DNA from: VBCG01 sp039933715
Lineage (GTDB): Bacteria; Pseudomonadota; Gammaproteobacteria; Burkholderiales; Casimicrobiaceae
Assembly: GCA_039933715.1 (NCBI GenBank)
Contig: JBDTNO010000087.1
Location: 1 to 13,291 of the forward strand
DNA: 13,291 nucleotides
Reading direction: 5' to 3'
Under the pieces are notes generated by a model. The model ran no database searches. It was not told where the DNA came from and saw only the letters and a program-made list of their open reading frames with translations. Each line of letters begins with the position of its first letter. Position 1 is the stretch's first letter. Both the position numbers and the translations under genes were made by a program. This document shows positions 1 through 7,175 of the stretch, piece after piece.

Positions 1-214
1 TCACGGCGCGCGCGGACTCGCATGCACGAACTTCTCGAACCCCCGACTTGGCGTTCGCTCGTCCGCCCTGCGGGACGCGCCGGGCGGGCGGCTGGCGTCG
101 TTGCCCGCCTTGGTCGTGGGGCCTTCCACGACCGGCAGCGGGCGCCTCGCCATCCCACCCGCCCGACGCGTCGCCCATCCGCGGGTTACGCAGAGCTTCC
201 CTAGCGCGCCGCCG
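1..214. other. left-edge region without a recognisable gene
   Basis: I recognise no protein in any frame here. Several frames stay open by chance because of the very high GC content, and their translations are Arg/Pro/Ala-rich with no familiar motif. The frame of the next gene is also open from base 2, so a longer N-terminus for that gene cannot be formally excluded. The stretch holds one clean hairpin at 113-132 and may be the tail or leader of a gene outside the window. Confidence 0.4.
113..132. repeat. short perfect hairpin upstream of the DUF6776-like gene
   Basis: GTCGTGG (113-119) and CCACGAC (126-132) form a perfect 7-bp stem around a 6-base loop. No T tract follows on either strand, so it is not a standard rho-independent terminator. 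It could be a leader structure or chance in GC-rich DNA. Confidence 0.3.
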
Positions 215-985
215 GTGGCCATCGACCCTGCATGGCGCCGGCTGCGCCGCCGATTCTCGATCAGCGCGCCGCGGATGGCGGTGCGCACGCACCTCGGCTG
301 GCCGTGGCGCGCCGCGATCGTCGCAGGGCTCGTCGCGCTCGTCGCCGGCATGTGGTGGTGGGGGTTCGACTTCGGCCAGATCTTCGGCGGCTTCGACCGC
401 AAGGCGGTCGAGGCGCGCCTTACGACCGCCGAGACGGATGCCGCACGCTACCAGCTGGAATCGGCAGCGCTGCGCCAGGCGAACTCGGCGCTCGACAGCG
501 AGCTCGTGATGACGCGCGGCGCGCAGGCCGCGCTCACCAAACAGGTCGCCGAGCTCACGCAGGACAACCACCAGGTCAAGGAGGAGCTCGCGTTCCTCCA
601 GAAGCTGGTCGCCGACGCGAGCAAGCAGGTCGGGCTCGCGATTTCGCGCCTCGAGGTCGAGCGGAACGAGGCCGATGACACCTGGCATTACAGCATCCTC
701 GTCGTCCGAGGGGGGACGCCGCGCGACGACTTCGACGGGCGCCTGGTCCTTGCCGCGGTCCTGGTCCCGCCGGCCGACGGGATGTCGATCGGGCAACAGA
801 CGATCACGCTGCCCGACGACCAGCCGGGCTCGGCCGACGCCCTGAAGCTGCGATTCAAGTATTATCAGAGGATCGAAGGGGTCCTGCCGGCGCCCAAGGG
901 CGCCCAGCTCCGGTCGCTGACGGTCCGCGCCTACGAGGCCGGAACCACGGCGCCCCGGGCGACCCGGACCCTTGCCTTGTCGTAG
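215..985 (+). CDS. DUF6776-like membrane protein with coiled coil
   Basis: Predicted single-pass inner-membrane protein of unknown function, about 256 residues from the GTG at 215. The N-terminus is short and basic (RRLRRRF), one hydrophobic segment lies at about residues 31-50, and a heptad-like, Glu/Gln/Leu-rich coiled coil covers about 65-130. An extended, probably beta-rich region makes up the last 100 residues and would lie in the periplasm. The GTG start is preferred because the protein then begins just before the RRRFSISAPRMAVR stretch, which resembles the start of betaproteobacterial DUF6776 proteins as I remember them. An in-frame TTG at 101 would add 38 low-complexity residues. No strong ribosome binding site is visible. 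The stop is 9 bases from the bactofilin start, so the two are very likely co-transcribed; a role at the cell envelope together with bactofilin is inference from that pairing. Confidence 0.72.
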   Translation: MAIDPAWRRLRRRFSISAPRMAVRTHLGWPWRAAIVAGLVALVAGMWWWGFDFGQIFGGFDRKAVEARLTTAETDAARYQLESAALRQANSALDSELVMTRGAQAALTKQVAELTQDNHQVKEELAFLQKLVADASKQVGLAISRLEVERNEADDTWHYSILVVRGGTPRDDFDGRLVLAAVLVPPADGMSIGQQTITLPDDQPGSADALKLRFKYYQRIEGVLPAPKGAQLRSLTVRAYEAGTTAPRATRTLALS

Positions 986-994
986 GGAGGCACC

Positions 995-1405
995 ATGTTC
1001 GGGGAGAAGAAGCACCCGCCGCCGCAGAAGCGGATCGATTGCCTGATCGGCGCCGGGACGACGGTGCGCGGCGACATCGTGTTCGTGGGTGGCCTGCGGA
1101 TCGACGGCCAGGTGATAGGCAACGTAGCGACGGTGGACGCACAGGCCGGAACGCTGGTGATCAGCGAGCATGCCCATATCGACGGCGACATCCGGGTGTC
1201 GCACATCGTGGTCAACGGCACGGTGAACGGCCAGGTGTCGGCGACCGACTATCTGGAGCTCCAGCCGAAGGCGCGCGTCACCGGCGACGTCGCCTACAAG
1301 ACGCTCGAGATGCACGTCGGCGCCGTGGTCCAGGGGCGCCTCAACCACGGCGTGACTGAACCGGAGTCCGCCTCGGTGGTCGAATTGAAACGGGTCCAGG
1401 GCTGA
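995..1405 (+). CDS. bactofilin (polymer-forming cytoskeletal protein)
   Basis: Small bactofilin, 136 residues, of the CcmA/DUF583 family. These proteins form a right-handed beta-helix and polymerise without nucleotides into filaments or sheets, usually under the inner membrane, where they position cell-wall enzymes. Visible features are a short N-terminal tail ending in PPPQKRIDCLI, then the repeating GxxxxGDI / IDGQVIGNV / IDGDIRVSHIVVNGTVNGQV pattern of about 15-20 residue beta-helix rungs across residues 18-115, and a disordered C-terminal tail. A clear Shine-Dalgarno GGAGG (986-990) sits 4 bases before the ATG. It lies between the DUF6776-like gene and erpA in the same direction. M23 peptidases are frequent bactofilin partners, and one is encoded nearby (3841-5205), although on the other strand. 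Confidence 0.92.
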   Translation: MFGEKKHPPPQKRIDCLIGAGTTVRGDIVFVGGLRIDGQVIGNVATVDAQAGTLVISEHAHIDGDIRVSHIVVNGTVNGQVSATDYLELQPKARVTGDVAYKTLEMHVGAVVQGRLNHGVTEPESASVVELKRVQG

Positions 1406-1458
1406 CGCCCTTTCCCCGCACGCGAATCCGGCGGCACGCCGCCCAAGGGAGCACGACG

Positions 1459-1809
1459 ATGAACGCGATGACCGAGATGCCCGCCCCGCTGGTCTTTTCC
1501 GACGCCGCAGCCGAGAAGGTGCGCGTGCTGATCGAGGAAGAGGGCAACCCCGACCTGAAGCTCCGCGTATTCGTGACCGGCGGCGGCTGCTCGGGCTTTC
1601 AGTACGGCTTCACGTTCGACGAGGTCGCCGCCGAGGACGACACGGCGATGGTCAAGAACGGCGTGACGCTCCTGATCGACCCGATGAGCTACCAGTACCT
1701 GGTCGGCGCCGAGATCGACTACACGGATGGCCTCGAAGGCGCACAGTTCGTGATCAAGAACCCGAACGCCCAGTCGACCTGCGGCTGCGGGTCGAGCTTC
1801 TCGGCCTGA
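1459..1809 (+). CDS. erpA: iron-sulfur cluster insertion protein ErpA
   Basis: A-type Fe-S carrier of 116 residues, the usual length for ErpA. It receives clusters from the Isc scaffold and passes them to target enzymes, classically in isoprenoid synthesis and respiration. The three cluster-binding cysteines are all present: C44 in GGGCSGFQY, and C108 and C110 in the C-terminal STCGCGSSF motif. ErpA rather than IscA or SufA is favoured by the N-terminal LVFSDAAAEKV, the GGCSGFQYGF core and the betaproteobacterial neighbourhood. An AAGGGAG Shine-Dalgarno lies 7 bases before the ATG. The 53-base gap after bactofilin suggests the same operon, and the transcript ends at the strong terminator about 35 bases downstream. 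Confidence 0.95.
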   Translation: MNAMTEMPAPLVFSDAAAEKVRVLIEEEGNPDLKLRVFVTGGGCSGFQYGFTFDEVAAEDDTAMVKNGVTLLIDPMSYQYLVGAEIDYTDGLEGAQFVIKNPNAQSTCGCGSSFSA

Positions 1810-1811
1810 TC

Positions 1812-1832
1812 TTCCGCGCCGCGGGCGCGGAA
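1812..1832 (+). repeat. GC hairpin after erpA, ahead of the terminator
   Basis: TTCCGCGCC (1812-1820) and GGCGCGGAA (1824-1832) form a perfect 9-bp stem with a 3-base loop, starting two bases after the erpA stop. No T tract follows. It probably protects the 3' end or assists the terminator just downstream. Confidence 0.6.
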
Positions 1833-1844
1833 TCGTAGTTCCGT

Positions 1845-1871
1845 ACGGGGTCCTTCGCGGGCCCCGTTTTT
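1845..1871 (+). terminator. rho-independent terminator of the bactofilin-erpA operon
   Basis: ACGGGGTCC (1845-1853) pairs with GGGCCCCGT (1859-1867) as a 9-bp stem with one G-T wobble and the loop TTCGC. A run of five T residues (1867-1871) follows on the + strand. No T tract follows on the opposite strand, so it should act mainly on rightward transcription. Confidence 0.88.
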
Positions 1872-1901
1872 CGTTGGGATGCGTCCGGGCGCCGTAACGG
1901 G

Positions 1902-2666
1902 TCAGTGCGCCGTCCACCCACCGTCGACCGTCAACATCGCGCCGGTGATCGAGCGGGCGGCGTCCGAGGCGAGGTACGCCGCCATCGCCGCGATCTCGCC
2001 GACCTCGATGAACCGTCGCGTCGGCTGCTCGGAGAGCATCACCTTCTGGACGACCTCGTCCTCGGACATGCCGTGCGTGCGCGCCTGGTCGGGGATCTGC
2101 GCCTGAACCAGCGGCGTCAGCACGTAGCCCGGGCAGATCGCGTTGACGGTGATGCCGGCCTCGGCGACCTCGAGCGCGACCGCCTTCGTGAATCCGGCCA
2201 CGCCGTGCTTCGCCGCGACGTACGCCGACTTGAACGGCGAGGCGATCAGCGCGTGCGCCGAGCCGAGGTTGATGATCCGCCCCCAGCGGCGCGCCTTCAT
2301 GCCCGGCACGGCGAGCCGCGTCGCATGGAACGTCGCCGACAGGTTGATCGCGATGATCGCGTCCCACCGCTCGACGGGAAACCGGTCGACCGGCGCGACG
2401 TGCTGGATGCCGGCGTTGTTGACCAGCACGTCGACGGCGCCGACGCGCGTCATCATGGCTTCGATCTCGCCGGGCTGGGCCATGTCGGCAGCTTCGTAGC
2501 GCACGTTCACGCCGTGCGCCTTCGCGAGCGCAGCGCGCTGGCGCTCGATCGCGTCCGCGGGCCCGAGGCCGTTCAGGACGATGTCGAAGCCGTCGCGCGC
2601 GAGCGCCTCGGCGATGCCCTGGCCGATGCCGCTGGTGGAGCCGGTGATCAAGGCGGTGCGTCGCAT
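1902..2666 (-). CDS. bdhA: 3-hydroxybutyrate dehydrogenase (SDR family)
   Basis: NAD-dependent short-chain dehydrogenase of 254 residues, most likely interconverting (R)-3-hydroxybutyrate and acetoacetate in polyhydroxybutyrate breakdown. The cofactor motif TGSTSGIGQG is at 8-17 and NNAG at 83-86. The catalytic tetrad is N108, S136, Y149 (YVAAK) and K153. The substrate-binding residues known from Pseudomonas fragi 3HBDH (Gln94, His144, Lys152, Gln196) are all matched at a constant offset of six: Q88, H138, K146 and Q190. That pattern separates it from generic FabG-like SDRs. The chosen ATG begins MRRTALITGS with the Shine-Dalgarno GGGAAGG just upstream; the frame is open further but the extra residues are not SDR-like. 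It lies 55 bases after anmK and may share its transcript. Confidence 0.93.
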   Translation of the reverse strand: MRRTALITGSTSGIGQGIAEALARDGFDIVLNGLGPADAIERQRAALAKAHGVNVRYEAADMAQPGEIEAMMTRVGAVDVLVNNAGIQHVAPVDRFPVERWDAIIAINLSATFHATRLAVPGMKARRWGRIINLGSAHALIASPFKSAYVAAKHGVAGFTKAVALEVAEAGITVNAICPGYVLTPLVQAQIPDQARTHGMSEDEVVQKVMLSEQPTRRFIEVGEIAAMAAYLASDAARSITGAMLTVDGGWTAH

Positions 2667-2721
2667 CGATGCCTTCCCGGATGGCCATGGGTCCGAGGCA
2701 AAGCGCGCGTCGGGCGCTCGG

Positions 2722-3834
2722 CTACTTCGGGTAAACCGCCCCGAGTATGCGCGGGCCGCGCGCGCCGGTGACGGCGGGCAGGTTGCCGGGACGTCCGGCG
2801 AGCGTCTCGCGCGCGAGCCACGCGAACGCGAGCGCCTCGACGTGATCGACGGCGACGCCGCGCTCGGACGTCGGCACGACCTCGCGCGGCGCGAGCTCTT
2901 TCGCAAGGGCACGCATCAGCGTCGTGTTGCGCGCGCCGCCGCCGCACACGAGAACCTCGGTGGCTGGCGCGGCGGATGTTCGCACGGCGTCTCCGATCGT
3001 GCGCGCCGTCAGCGCGACGAGCGTGGCCTGCACGTCGGGCGGCGCGGCATTCGGCGCGATGCGCGAGAGGTGCTCGTCGAGCCACGACGAATGGAAGCGG
3101 TCGCGCCCGGTGCTTTTCGGCGGGCGCTGCGCGAAATACGCGTCGCCGAGCATCGCGTCGAGCAGCTTCGGAAGCGGATGGCCGCACGCGGCCCATGCGC
3201 CGTCGGCGTCGAACGCGCCGCTGCGGTGCTGCGCATGCCAGAGGTCGGAGAGCACGTTGCCCGGCCCGGTGTCGAAGCCGCTCACCTCGCCGCCGGGCAC
3301 GAGGATCGTGACGTTCGCGATCCCGCCGACGTTGACGACGACGCGATGGTGTTTCGCGTCGCCGAACAACGCGGCGTGGAACGCGGGCACGAGCGGCGCG
3401 CCCTGGCCGCCGGCGGCGATGTCGCGCTGGCGGAACTCGGCGACCACCGCCACGCCGGCGCGCTCGGCGACGCGGGCCGGATCGTTGAGCTGCAGCGTCC
3501 AGCCGGCCTTTGGGCGATGGCGCACGGTCTGGCCGTGCACGCCCGCCGCGCGAATGTCGGCGGGCGTCAGCGAAGCATTCGCGCACGCGGCGAGGATCGC
3601 TTCGGCGTAGAGATCGGCGAGATGCACGGTCGCGTCGGCGGCGCGCGCGAGCTCGTCCGCGCCGCTCGCCTGCAACGACGCCAGCGCGTCGCGAAGCTCC
3701 GGTGGAAACGGAAGATGCGCGGCGCCGAGCGTTTCGCACACGCGGCCCGACGCGGGCGAGAATTCGGCCACGACGGCGTCGACGCCGTCGAGACTCGTCC
3801 CGGACATCACACCCGCGTAGCGCTCGCGGGACAC
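2722..3834 (-). CDS. anmK: anhydro-N-acetylmuramic acid kinase
   Basis: Cytoplasmic sugar kinase of 370 residues, the normal family length. It opens the 1,6-anhydro ring of anhydroMurNAc and phosphorylates it to MurNAc-6-phosphate in peptidoglycan recycling. Visible motifs in order are GVMSGTSLDGVD (8-19), GVHGQT (98-103), EFRQRDIAAGGQGAPLVP (133-150), NVGGIAN (168-174), FDTGPGN (187-193, containing the Asp expected to act as general base), DADGAWAACG, YFAQRPPKSTGR (233-244), CGGGARN (297-303) and the C-terminal VTGA. The GTG at 3834 is preferred because it places seven residues before GVMSG, as in the E. coli protein; a TTG one codon earlier (3837) is possible. The upstream M23 gene stops 6 bases before this start, so the two form a tight cell-wall pair. 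Confidence 0.94.
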   Translation of the reverse strand: MSRERYAGVMSGTSLDGVDAVVAEFSPASGRVCETLGAAHLPFPPELRDALASLQASGADELARAADATVHLADLYAEAILAACANASLTPADIRAAGVHGQTVRHRPKAGWTLQLNDPARVAERAGVAVVAEFRQRDIAAGGQGAPLVPAFHAALFGDAKHHRVVVNVGGIANVTILVPGGEVSGFDTGPGNVLSDLWHAQHRSGAFDADGAWAACGHPLPKLLDAMLGDAYFAQRPPKSTGRDRFHSSWLDEHLSRIAPNAAPPDVQATLVALTARTIGDAVRTSAAPATEVLVCGGGARNTTLMRALAKELAPREVVPTSERGVAVDHVEALAFAWLARETLAGRPGNLPAVTGARGPRILGAVYPK

Positions 3835-3840
3835 CAAAGA

Positions 3841-5205
3841 TCAGCCGCCCGACGCGAGGACCGGCCGCGGCGCGCGCTTGGCGACCGCGAGCTGCTCGAT
3901 CGCCGGCGCGATCGCTTGCGCGAACGCCGCACGAAGCTGCGCCGGCACCGGCTCGGCGACCGGCAACGCGATCGACTGCGGATTGCGCGGCACGTCGCCG
4001 ACGCGAAACTCGTAGTGCAGGTGAGGGCCGGTCGCCCAGCCGGTCTGGCCGACATAGCCGATCGTCTCGCCCTGGCTCACGCGTGTGCCGGCGGAGATGC
4101 CCTTCGCGAAGCGCGACAGGTGCCCGTACAACGTCGTCGTCGCCCCGCCGTGACGCAGCACGACCGCGTTGCCGTAGCCGCCCTGGCGGCCCGCGAACGC
4201 GACAACGCCTGCCGAGGTCGCGCGGATCGGCGTTCCGGACGGCGCGCCGTAGTCGGCGCCCTTGTGCGCGCGCCACGTTCCGAAGATCGGGTGCAGGCGC
4301 GCGAGCGTGAATCCGCTCGTCACGCGCGAGAACGCCATGGGCGAGCGCAGAAACGCCTTGCGCGCGCTGTGGCCGTCCTCGGTGTAGTAGGCGTCGGTGC
4401 CGTCGGGCGCGGTCCAGCGGAACGCGTGCAGCACGCGGCCGCGGTTCTCGAACTCCGCGGCGAGGATGCGACCGCTTCCCGCGGGCTCGCCGTCGACGGC
4501 GAGCGTCTCGTAGAGCACGGTGAAGCGATCGCCGCGTCGCAGGTCGTGGTAGAAATCGATGTCGCCCGAGAATGCGTCGGCGAGCGCGAGAGTGATCGCA
4601 TCGGGGAGGCCCGCGGTGTCGGCCGCGCCGAACAGCGACGAGACGATCACGCCGGATTTCAGCGCCGCGCGCGTCTCGACGTCGGCGCCCGCCCGCAGCG
4701 CTTCGAGCGCGTCGCCGTTGCGTCGGATCGTGAGGGCCTCTCTCGCCGCGGGCGCGAAGCGCAGCTCGACGAGGCCGCCATCGCGGTCGGTAGCCACGCG
4801 CACCGCCTGCCCGGGCTTCAACTGGTAGAGCGCGCGCGCGGCCGGGTCGCTGCGCACCAGCGCGCTCAACGCGGGGTCGGCGATCCCCGCGCGGGCGAGC
4901 AACTCTCCGATCGTGTCGCCGCGGCGCACCCGCTCCTCGCGCCAGAATCGCGCGTCGCCCGCGCGGGCCGGCCGGTCGCCGAGGGCCGGCGTGGCGAGCG
5001 TCCGAACGGTAAGCGTCGTGGGAACCACGTCGACCAGCGTATCGGGCGCGAAGCCGAACGCCGCCACGCTCGCGCCCAGCACGACGACGGTCGCGAGGTG
5101 CCATGGCGACAGGCGCACGCGTGCCGCGGGCGCTACGGCGCGACGCACCCGATCGGCTAGAATGCGGGGCTTGCGTTCGGGCACGGTGCGGGACTCACCA
5201 GCCAT
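3841..5205 (-). CDS. M23 family zinc endopeptidase (LytM/MepM type)
   Basis: Membrane-anchored periplasmic peptidoglycan hydrolase, 454 residues. A basic cytoplasmic tail (1-34) is followed by one transmembrane helix (about 36-54), a LysM/OapA-like region (about 88-137, RRGDTIGELLARAGI), a linker domain and the C-terminal LytM domain (about 296-405). The zinc site is intact: H314 and D318 in HKGADYG, H397 in HLH, with H362 (YGHLS) and H395 as the expected catalytic histidines. Members of this group cut D,D-crosslinks to allow wall growth. No Shine-Dalgarno precedes the ATG; instead TGCTAGAAT lies immediately upstream, so the mRNA may be leaderless, or translation may begin at a downstream GTG. 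The gene leads into anmK, which recycles wall fragments. Confidence 0.92.
   Translation of the reverse strand: MAGESRTVPERKPRILADRVRRAVAPAARVRLSPWHLATVVVLGASVAAFGFAPDTLVDVVPTTLTVRTLATPALGDRPARAGDARFWREERVRRGDTIGELLARAGIADPALSALVRSDPAARALYQLKPGQAVRVATDRDGGLVELRFAPAAREALTIRRNGDALEALRAGADVETRAALKSGVIVSSLFGAADTAGLPDAITLALADAFSGDIDFYHDLRRGDRFTVLYETLAVDGEPAGSGRILAAEFENRGRVLHAFRWTAPDGTDAYYTEDGHSARKAFLRSPMAFSRVTSGFTLARLHPIFGTWRAHKGADYGAPSGTPIRATSAGVVAFAGRQGGYGNAVVLRHGGATTTLYGHLSRFAKGISAGTRVSQGETIGYVGQTGWATGPHLHYEFRVGDVPRNPQSIALPVAEPVPAQLRAAFAQAIAPAIEQLAVAKRAPRPVLASGG
5158..5163 (+). promoter_or_regulatory. candidate -10 element for the GST-tyrS operon
   Basis: TAGAAT in the context GGCTAGAATGCGG, about 95 bases before the GST start and inside the start of the M23 gene on the other strand. 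No convincing -35 hexamer is seen about 17 bases upstream, so this is weak. Confidence 0.3.
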
Positions 5206-5211
5206 CGCGCG

Positions 5212-5220
5212 ATTCTAGCA
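5212..5220 (-). promoter_or_regulatory. extended -10 element for the M23 gene
   Basis: On the - strand the sequence is TGCTAGAAT, matching the extended -10 form TGnTAnnAT. It ends 6 bases before the ATG at 5205, which puts the expected transcription start at or next to the A of that ATG. The -35 position (GCGAAG) is poor, as is common with extended -10 promoters. Confidence 0.42.
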
Positions 5221-5253
5221 AAAGCCGCCCCACTCTTCGCAGCCCCGGCCTCC

Positions 5254-5868
5254 ATGAGCCTCACGATCTACGGTATCGCCGCGTCGCGCGCCTTCCGCAC
5301 GCTGTGGGCCGCGCGCGAGCTCGGCCTCGCGTTCGAGCACGTCCGGCACCATTTCGCCGGCCCCGAGGTCAAGGAGGCCGCGTTCCTGGCGATCAACCCG
5401 ATGGGGGCGATCCCGGCGATCGTCGACGACGGCTTTCCGCTGTTCGAGTCGCTGGCGATCAACCTCTACCTCGCGCGGAAGGCCGGCCGGCTCTGGCCGA
5501 CGACACGCGAGGGAGAAGGCCGCGTCTACCAGTGGACGCTGTTCGCCGCCTCCGAGATCGAGCCGACGATCGGCCAGTGGTATGCGCACGTCGCCTACCT
5601 GCCGGCGGACCAGCGCAAGCCCGCGCTCGCCGAGGAGGCGGCGGCGAAGCTCCCGCGCCGATTCGACGCGCTCGAGGCGGCGCTCGCGAAGCGCATGTGG
5701 CTCGCCGACGACGCGTTCTCGATCGCCGATCTCAACCTCGCCTCGGCGCTCTACCGCGCGCCGGCCTATGGCCTCGACCGCTGGCCGACGGTCGCGGACT
5801 GGCATGCGCGCTGCTACGCGCGGCCCGCGGCGCGCACGACGGTGGCCGAGCGCGAAGGCCGGGCGTGA
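5254..5868 (+). CDS. glutathione S-transferase family protein
   Basis: Cytosolic GST-fold protein, 204 residues, a typical length. The N-terminal thioredoxin-like domain (about 1-75) shows MSLTIYGIAASRAFRTLWA, with S11 as the probable thiol-activating residue. It also has the cis-proline motif GAIPAI (P54) and the glutathione-contacting ESLAI (65-69). The all-helical C-terminal domain carries the N-capping box SIADLNLA (S156, D159). The substrate cannot be predicted; GSTs conjugate glutathione to electrophiles or reduce disulfides and peroxides. No strong ribosome binding site is seen. Its TGA overlaps the tyrS start as GTGA, so it is translationally coupled to a housekeeping synthetase, an unusual partnership. 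It sits where I would expect tyrS to follow the divergent M23 gene directly. Confidence 0.92.
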   Translation: MSLTIYGIAASRAFRTLWAARELGLAFEHVRHHFAGPEVKEAAFLAINPMGAIPAIVDDGFPLFESLAINLYLARKAGRLWPTTREGEGRVYQWTLFAASEIEPTIGQWYAHVAYLPADQRKPALAEEAAAKLPRRFDALEAALAKRMWLADDAFSIADLNLASALYRAPAYGLDRWPTVADWHARCYARPAARTTVAEREGRA

Positions 5869-7154
5869 CGGCGAAGTTGTCGCTCGACGTCGACCAGCAG
5901 GTCGAGGTCGCGAAGCGCGGGTGCGACGAGCTGATCGTCGAATCCGAGTTGCGCGCGAAAATCGCGCGCGCTCAATCGACCCATCGACCGCTGCGCATCA
6001 AGCTGGGCTTGGACCCGACCGCGCCCGACATCCACCTCGGGCACACGGTCGTGCTCAACAAGATGCGCCAGTTGCAGGACCTAGGCCACCAGGTGATCTT
6101 CCTGATCGGCGACTTCACGTCGATGATCGGCGACCCTTCGGGCCGCAACGCGACGCGCCCGCCGCTCACGCGCGACGAGATCCGCGCGAACGCCGAGACC
6201 TACCACGCGCAGGCCTCGAAGGTGCTGGACCCGGCGCGCACCGAGGTCCGCTACAACTCCGAGTGGTGCGAACCGCTCGGCGCGGCCGGCCTGATCCGGC
6301 TCGCGTCGCAATACACGGTCGCCCGCATGCTCGAGCGCGACGACTTCCACAAGCGCTACACGAGCCACCAGCCGATCGCCGTGCACGAGTTCCTCTATCC
6401 GCTGATGCAGGGATACGACTCGGTCGCGCTGAAGGCCGACGTCGAGCTCGGCGGCACCGACCAGAAGTTCAACCTGCTGGTCGGCCGCGAATTGCAGAAG
6501 TCGGCGGGCCAGGAACCGCAGTGCGTGCTGACGATGCCGCTGCTCGAAGGTCTCGACGGCGTCGAGAAGATGTCGAAGTCCAAGGGCAACTATGTCGGCG
6601 TCGACGAGCCGCCCGGCGAGATGTTCGGCAAGCTGATGTCGATCTCCGACACGCTGATGTGGCGCTACTACGAGCTGCTGTCGTTCCGGCCGATGCGCGA
6701 GGTCGCCGCGCTTCGCCGTGAATGCGATGCGGGCCGCAACCCGCGCGACGCGAAGGTGGCGCTCGCGAAGGAGATCGTCGCGCGGTTCCATTCGCAGGCC
6801 GCGGCCGAGCGCGCGCTCGCCGACTTCGAGGCGCGCTTCCGCGGCGGCGCGCTGCCCGACGACATGCCCGAGTTCACGATCGAGGCGGACGGCGCGGGCG
6901 TCGCGATCGCGAACCTCGCCAAGCAGGCGGGCGTGGTCGAGTCGACGTCCGAGGCACTGCGGCTCATCGCCGGTCGGGGGCTGCGCCTCGACGGCGAGGT
7001 CGTCGCCGACAAGGGCACGGCGGTTCCGGTCGGGGCGACGGTCGTCGTGCAGGCGGGCAAGCGGAAGTTCGCCCGGGTGACGGTGCGCGCCAAGGCATCG
7101 TCGCACTCGCCGGCGCGCGGGAACGCCGGCGGCCACAACGGTCCGCGCGACTGA
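5865..7154 (+). CDS. tyrS: tyrosyl-tRNA synthetase
   Basis: Class I aminoacyl-tRNA synthetase charging tRNA-Tyr, 429 residues from the GTG at 5865. The HIGH-type signature is HLGH (57-60) in LGLDPTAPDIHLGH. Tyrosine/ATP site motifs are GDFTSMIGDPSGR (82-94) and ELGGTDQKFNLL (194-205), and the KMSKS loop is intact at 235-239. A C-terminal S4 RNA-binding domain (about 345-405) ends in the usual QAGKRKFARV. About 22 extra residues, rich in Gly, Ser, Asn and Arg, follow that point. The reading frame is open far upstream, but that part only shadows the GST gene; the GTG start gives the four-base GTGA overlap with the GST stop and the expected N-terminus. Confidence 0.95.
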   Translation: MTAKLSLDVDQQVEVAKRGCDELIVESELRAKIARAQSTHRPLRIKLGLDPTAPDIHLGHTVVLNKMRQLQDLGHQVIFLIGDFTSMIGDPSGRNATRPPLTRDEIRANAETYHAQASKVLDPARTEVRYNSEWCEPLGAAGLIRLASQYTVARMLERDDFHKRYTSHQPIAVHEFLYPLMQGYDSVALKADVELGGTDQKFNLLVGRELQKSAGQEPQCVLTMPLLEGLDGVEKMSKSKGNYVGVDEPPGEMFGKLMSISDTLMWRYYELLSFRPMREVAALRRECDAGRNPRDAKVALAKEIVARFHSQAAAERALADFEARFRGGALPDDMPEFTIEADGAGVAIANLAKQAGVVESTSEALRLIAGRGLRLDGEVVADKGTAVPVGATVVVQAGKRKFARVTVRAKASSHSPARGNAGGHNGPRD

Positions 7155-7175
7155 GGTTCGTCAACGGTTCGGGCC

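Noticed and set aside
36..56. GGGGGTTCGAGAA on the - strand, like a tRNA T-arm
   Set aside because: The flanks cannot form the 5-bp T stem and no acceptor or anticodon arm is found nearby.
1..402. 133-residue open frame on the - strand at the left edge
   Set aside because: It overlaps the membrane and coiled-coil part of the DUF6776-like gene and has no recognisable motif or start signal.
2667..2912. N-terminal extension of the 3-hydroxybutyrate dehydrogenase frame
   Set aside because: The added 82 residues overlap the end of anmK and are unlike any SDR; the ATG at 2666 has its own Shine-Dalgarno.
2648..5104. 818-residue open frame on the - strand
   Set aside because: It is another frame of the same strand as anmK and the M23 gene, with low-complexity Arg-rich translation and no recognisable motif.
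2581..5160. 859-residue open frame on the + strand
   Set aside because: It runs antisense to anmK and the M23 gene, and its translation is Arg/Ala/Gly-rich without domains. Both opposing genes have full sets of catalytic motifs, so this is a GC-bias shadow.
5103..5864. 254 extra residues in frame before tyrS
   Set aside because: They overlap the GST gene in a different frame and look random; the GTG at 5865 gives the expected TyrS N-terminus and a GTGA overlap.
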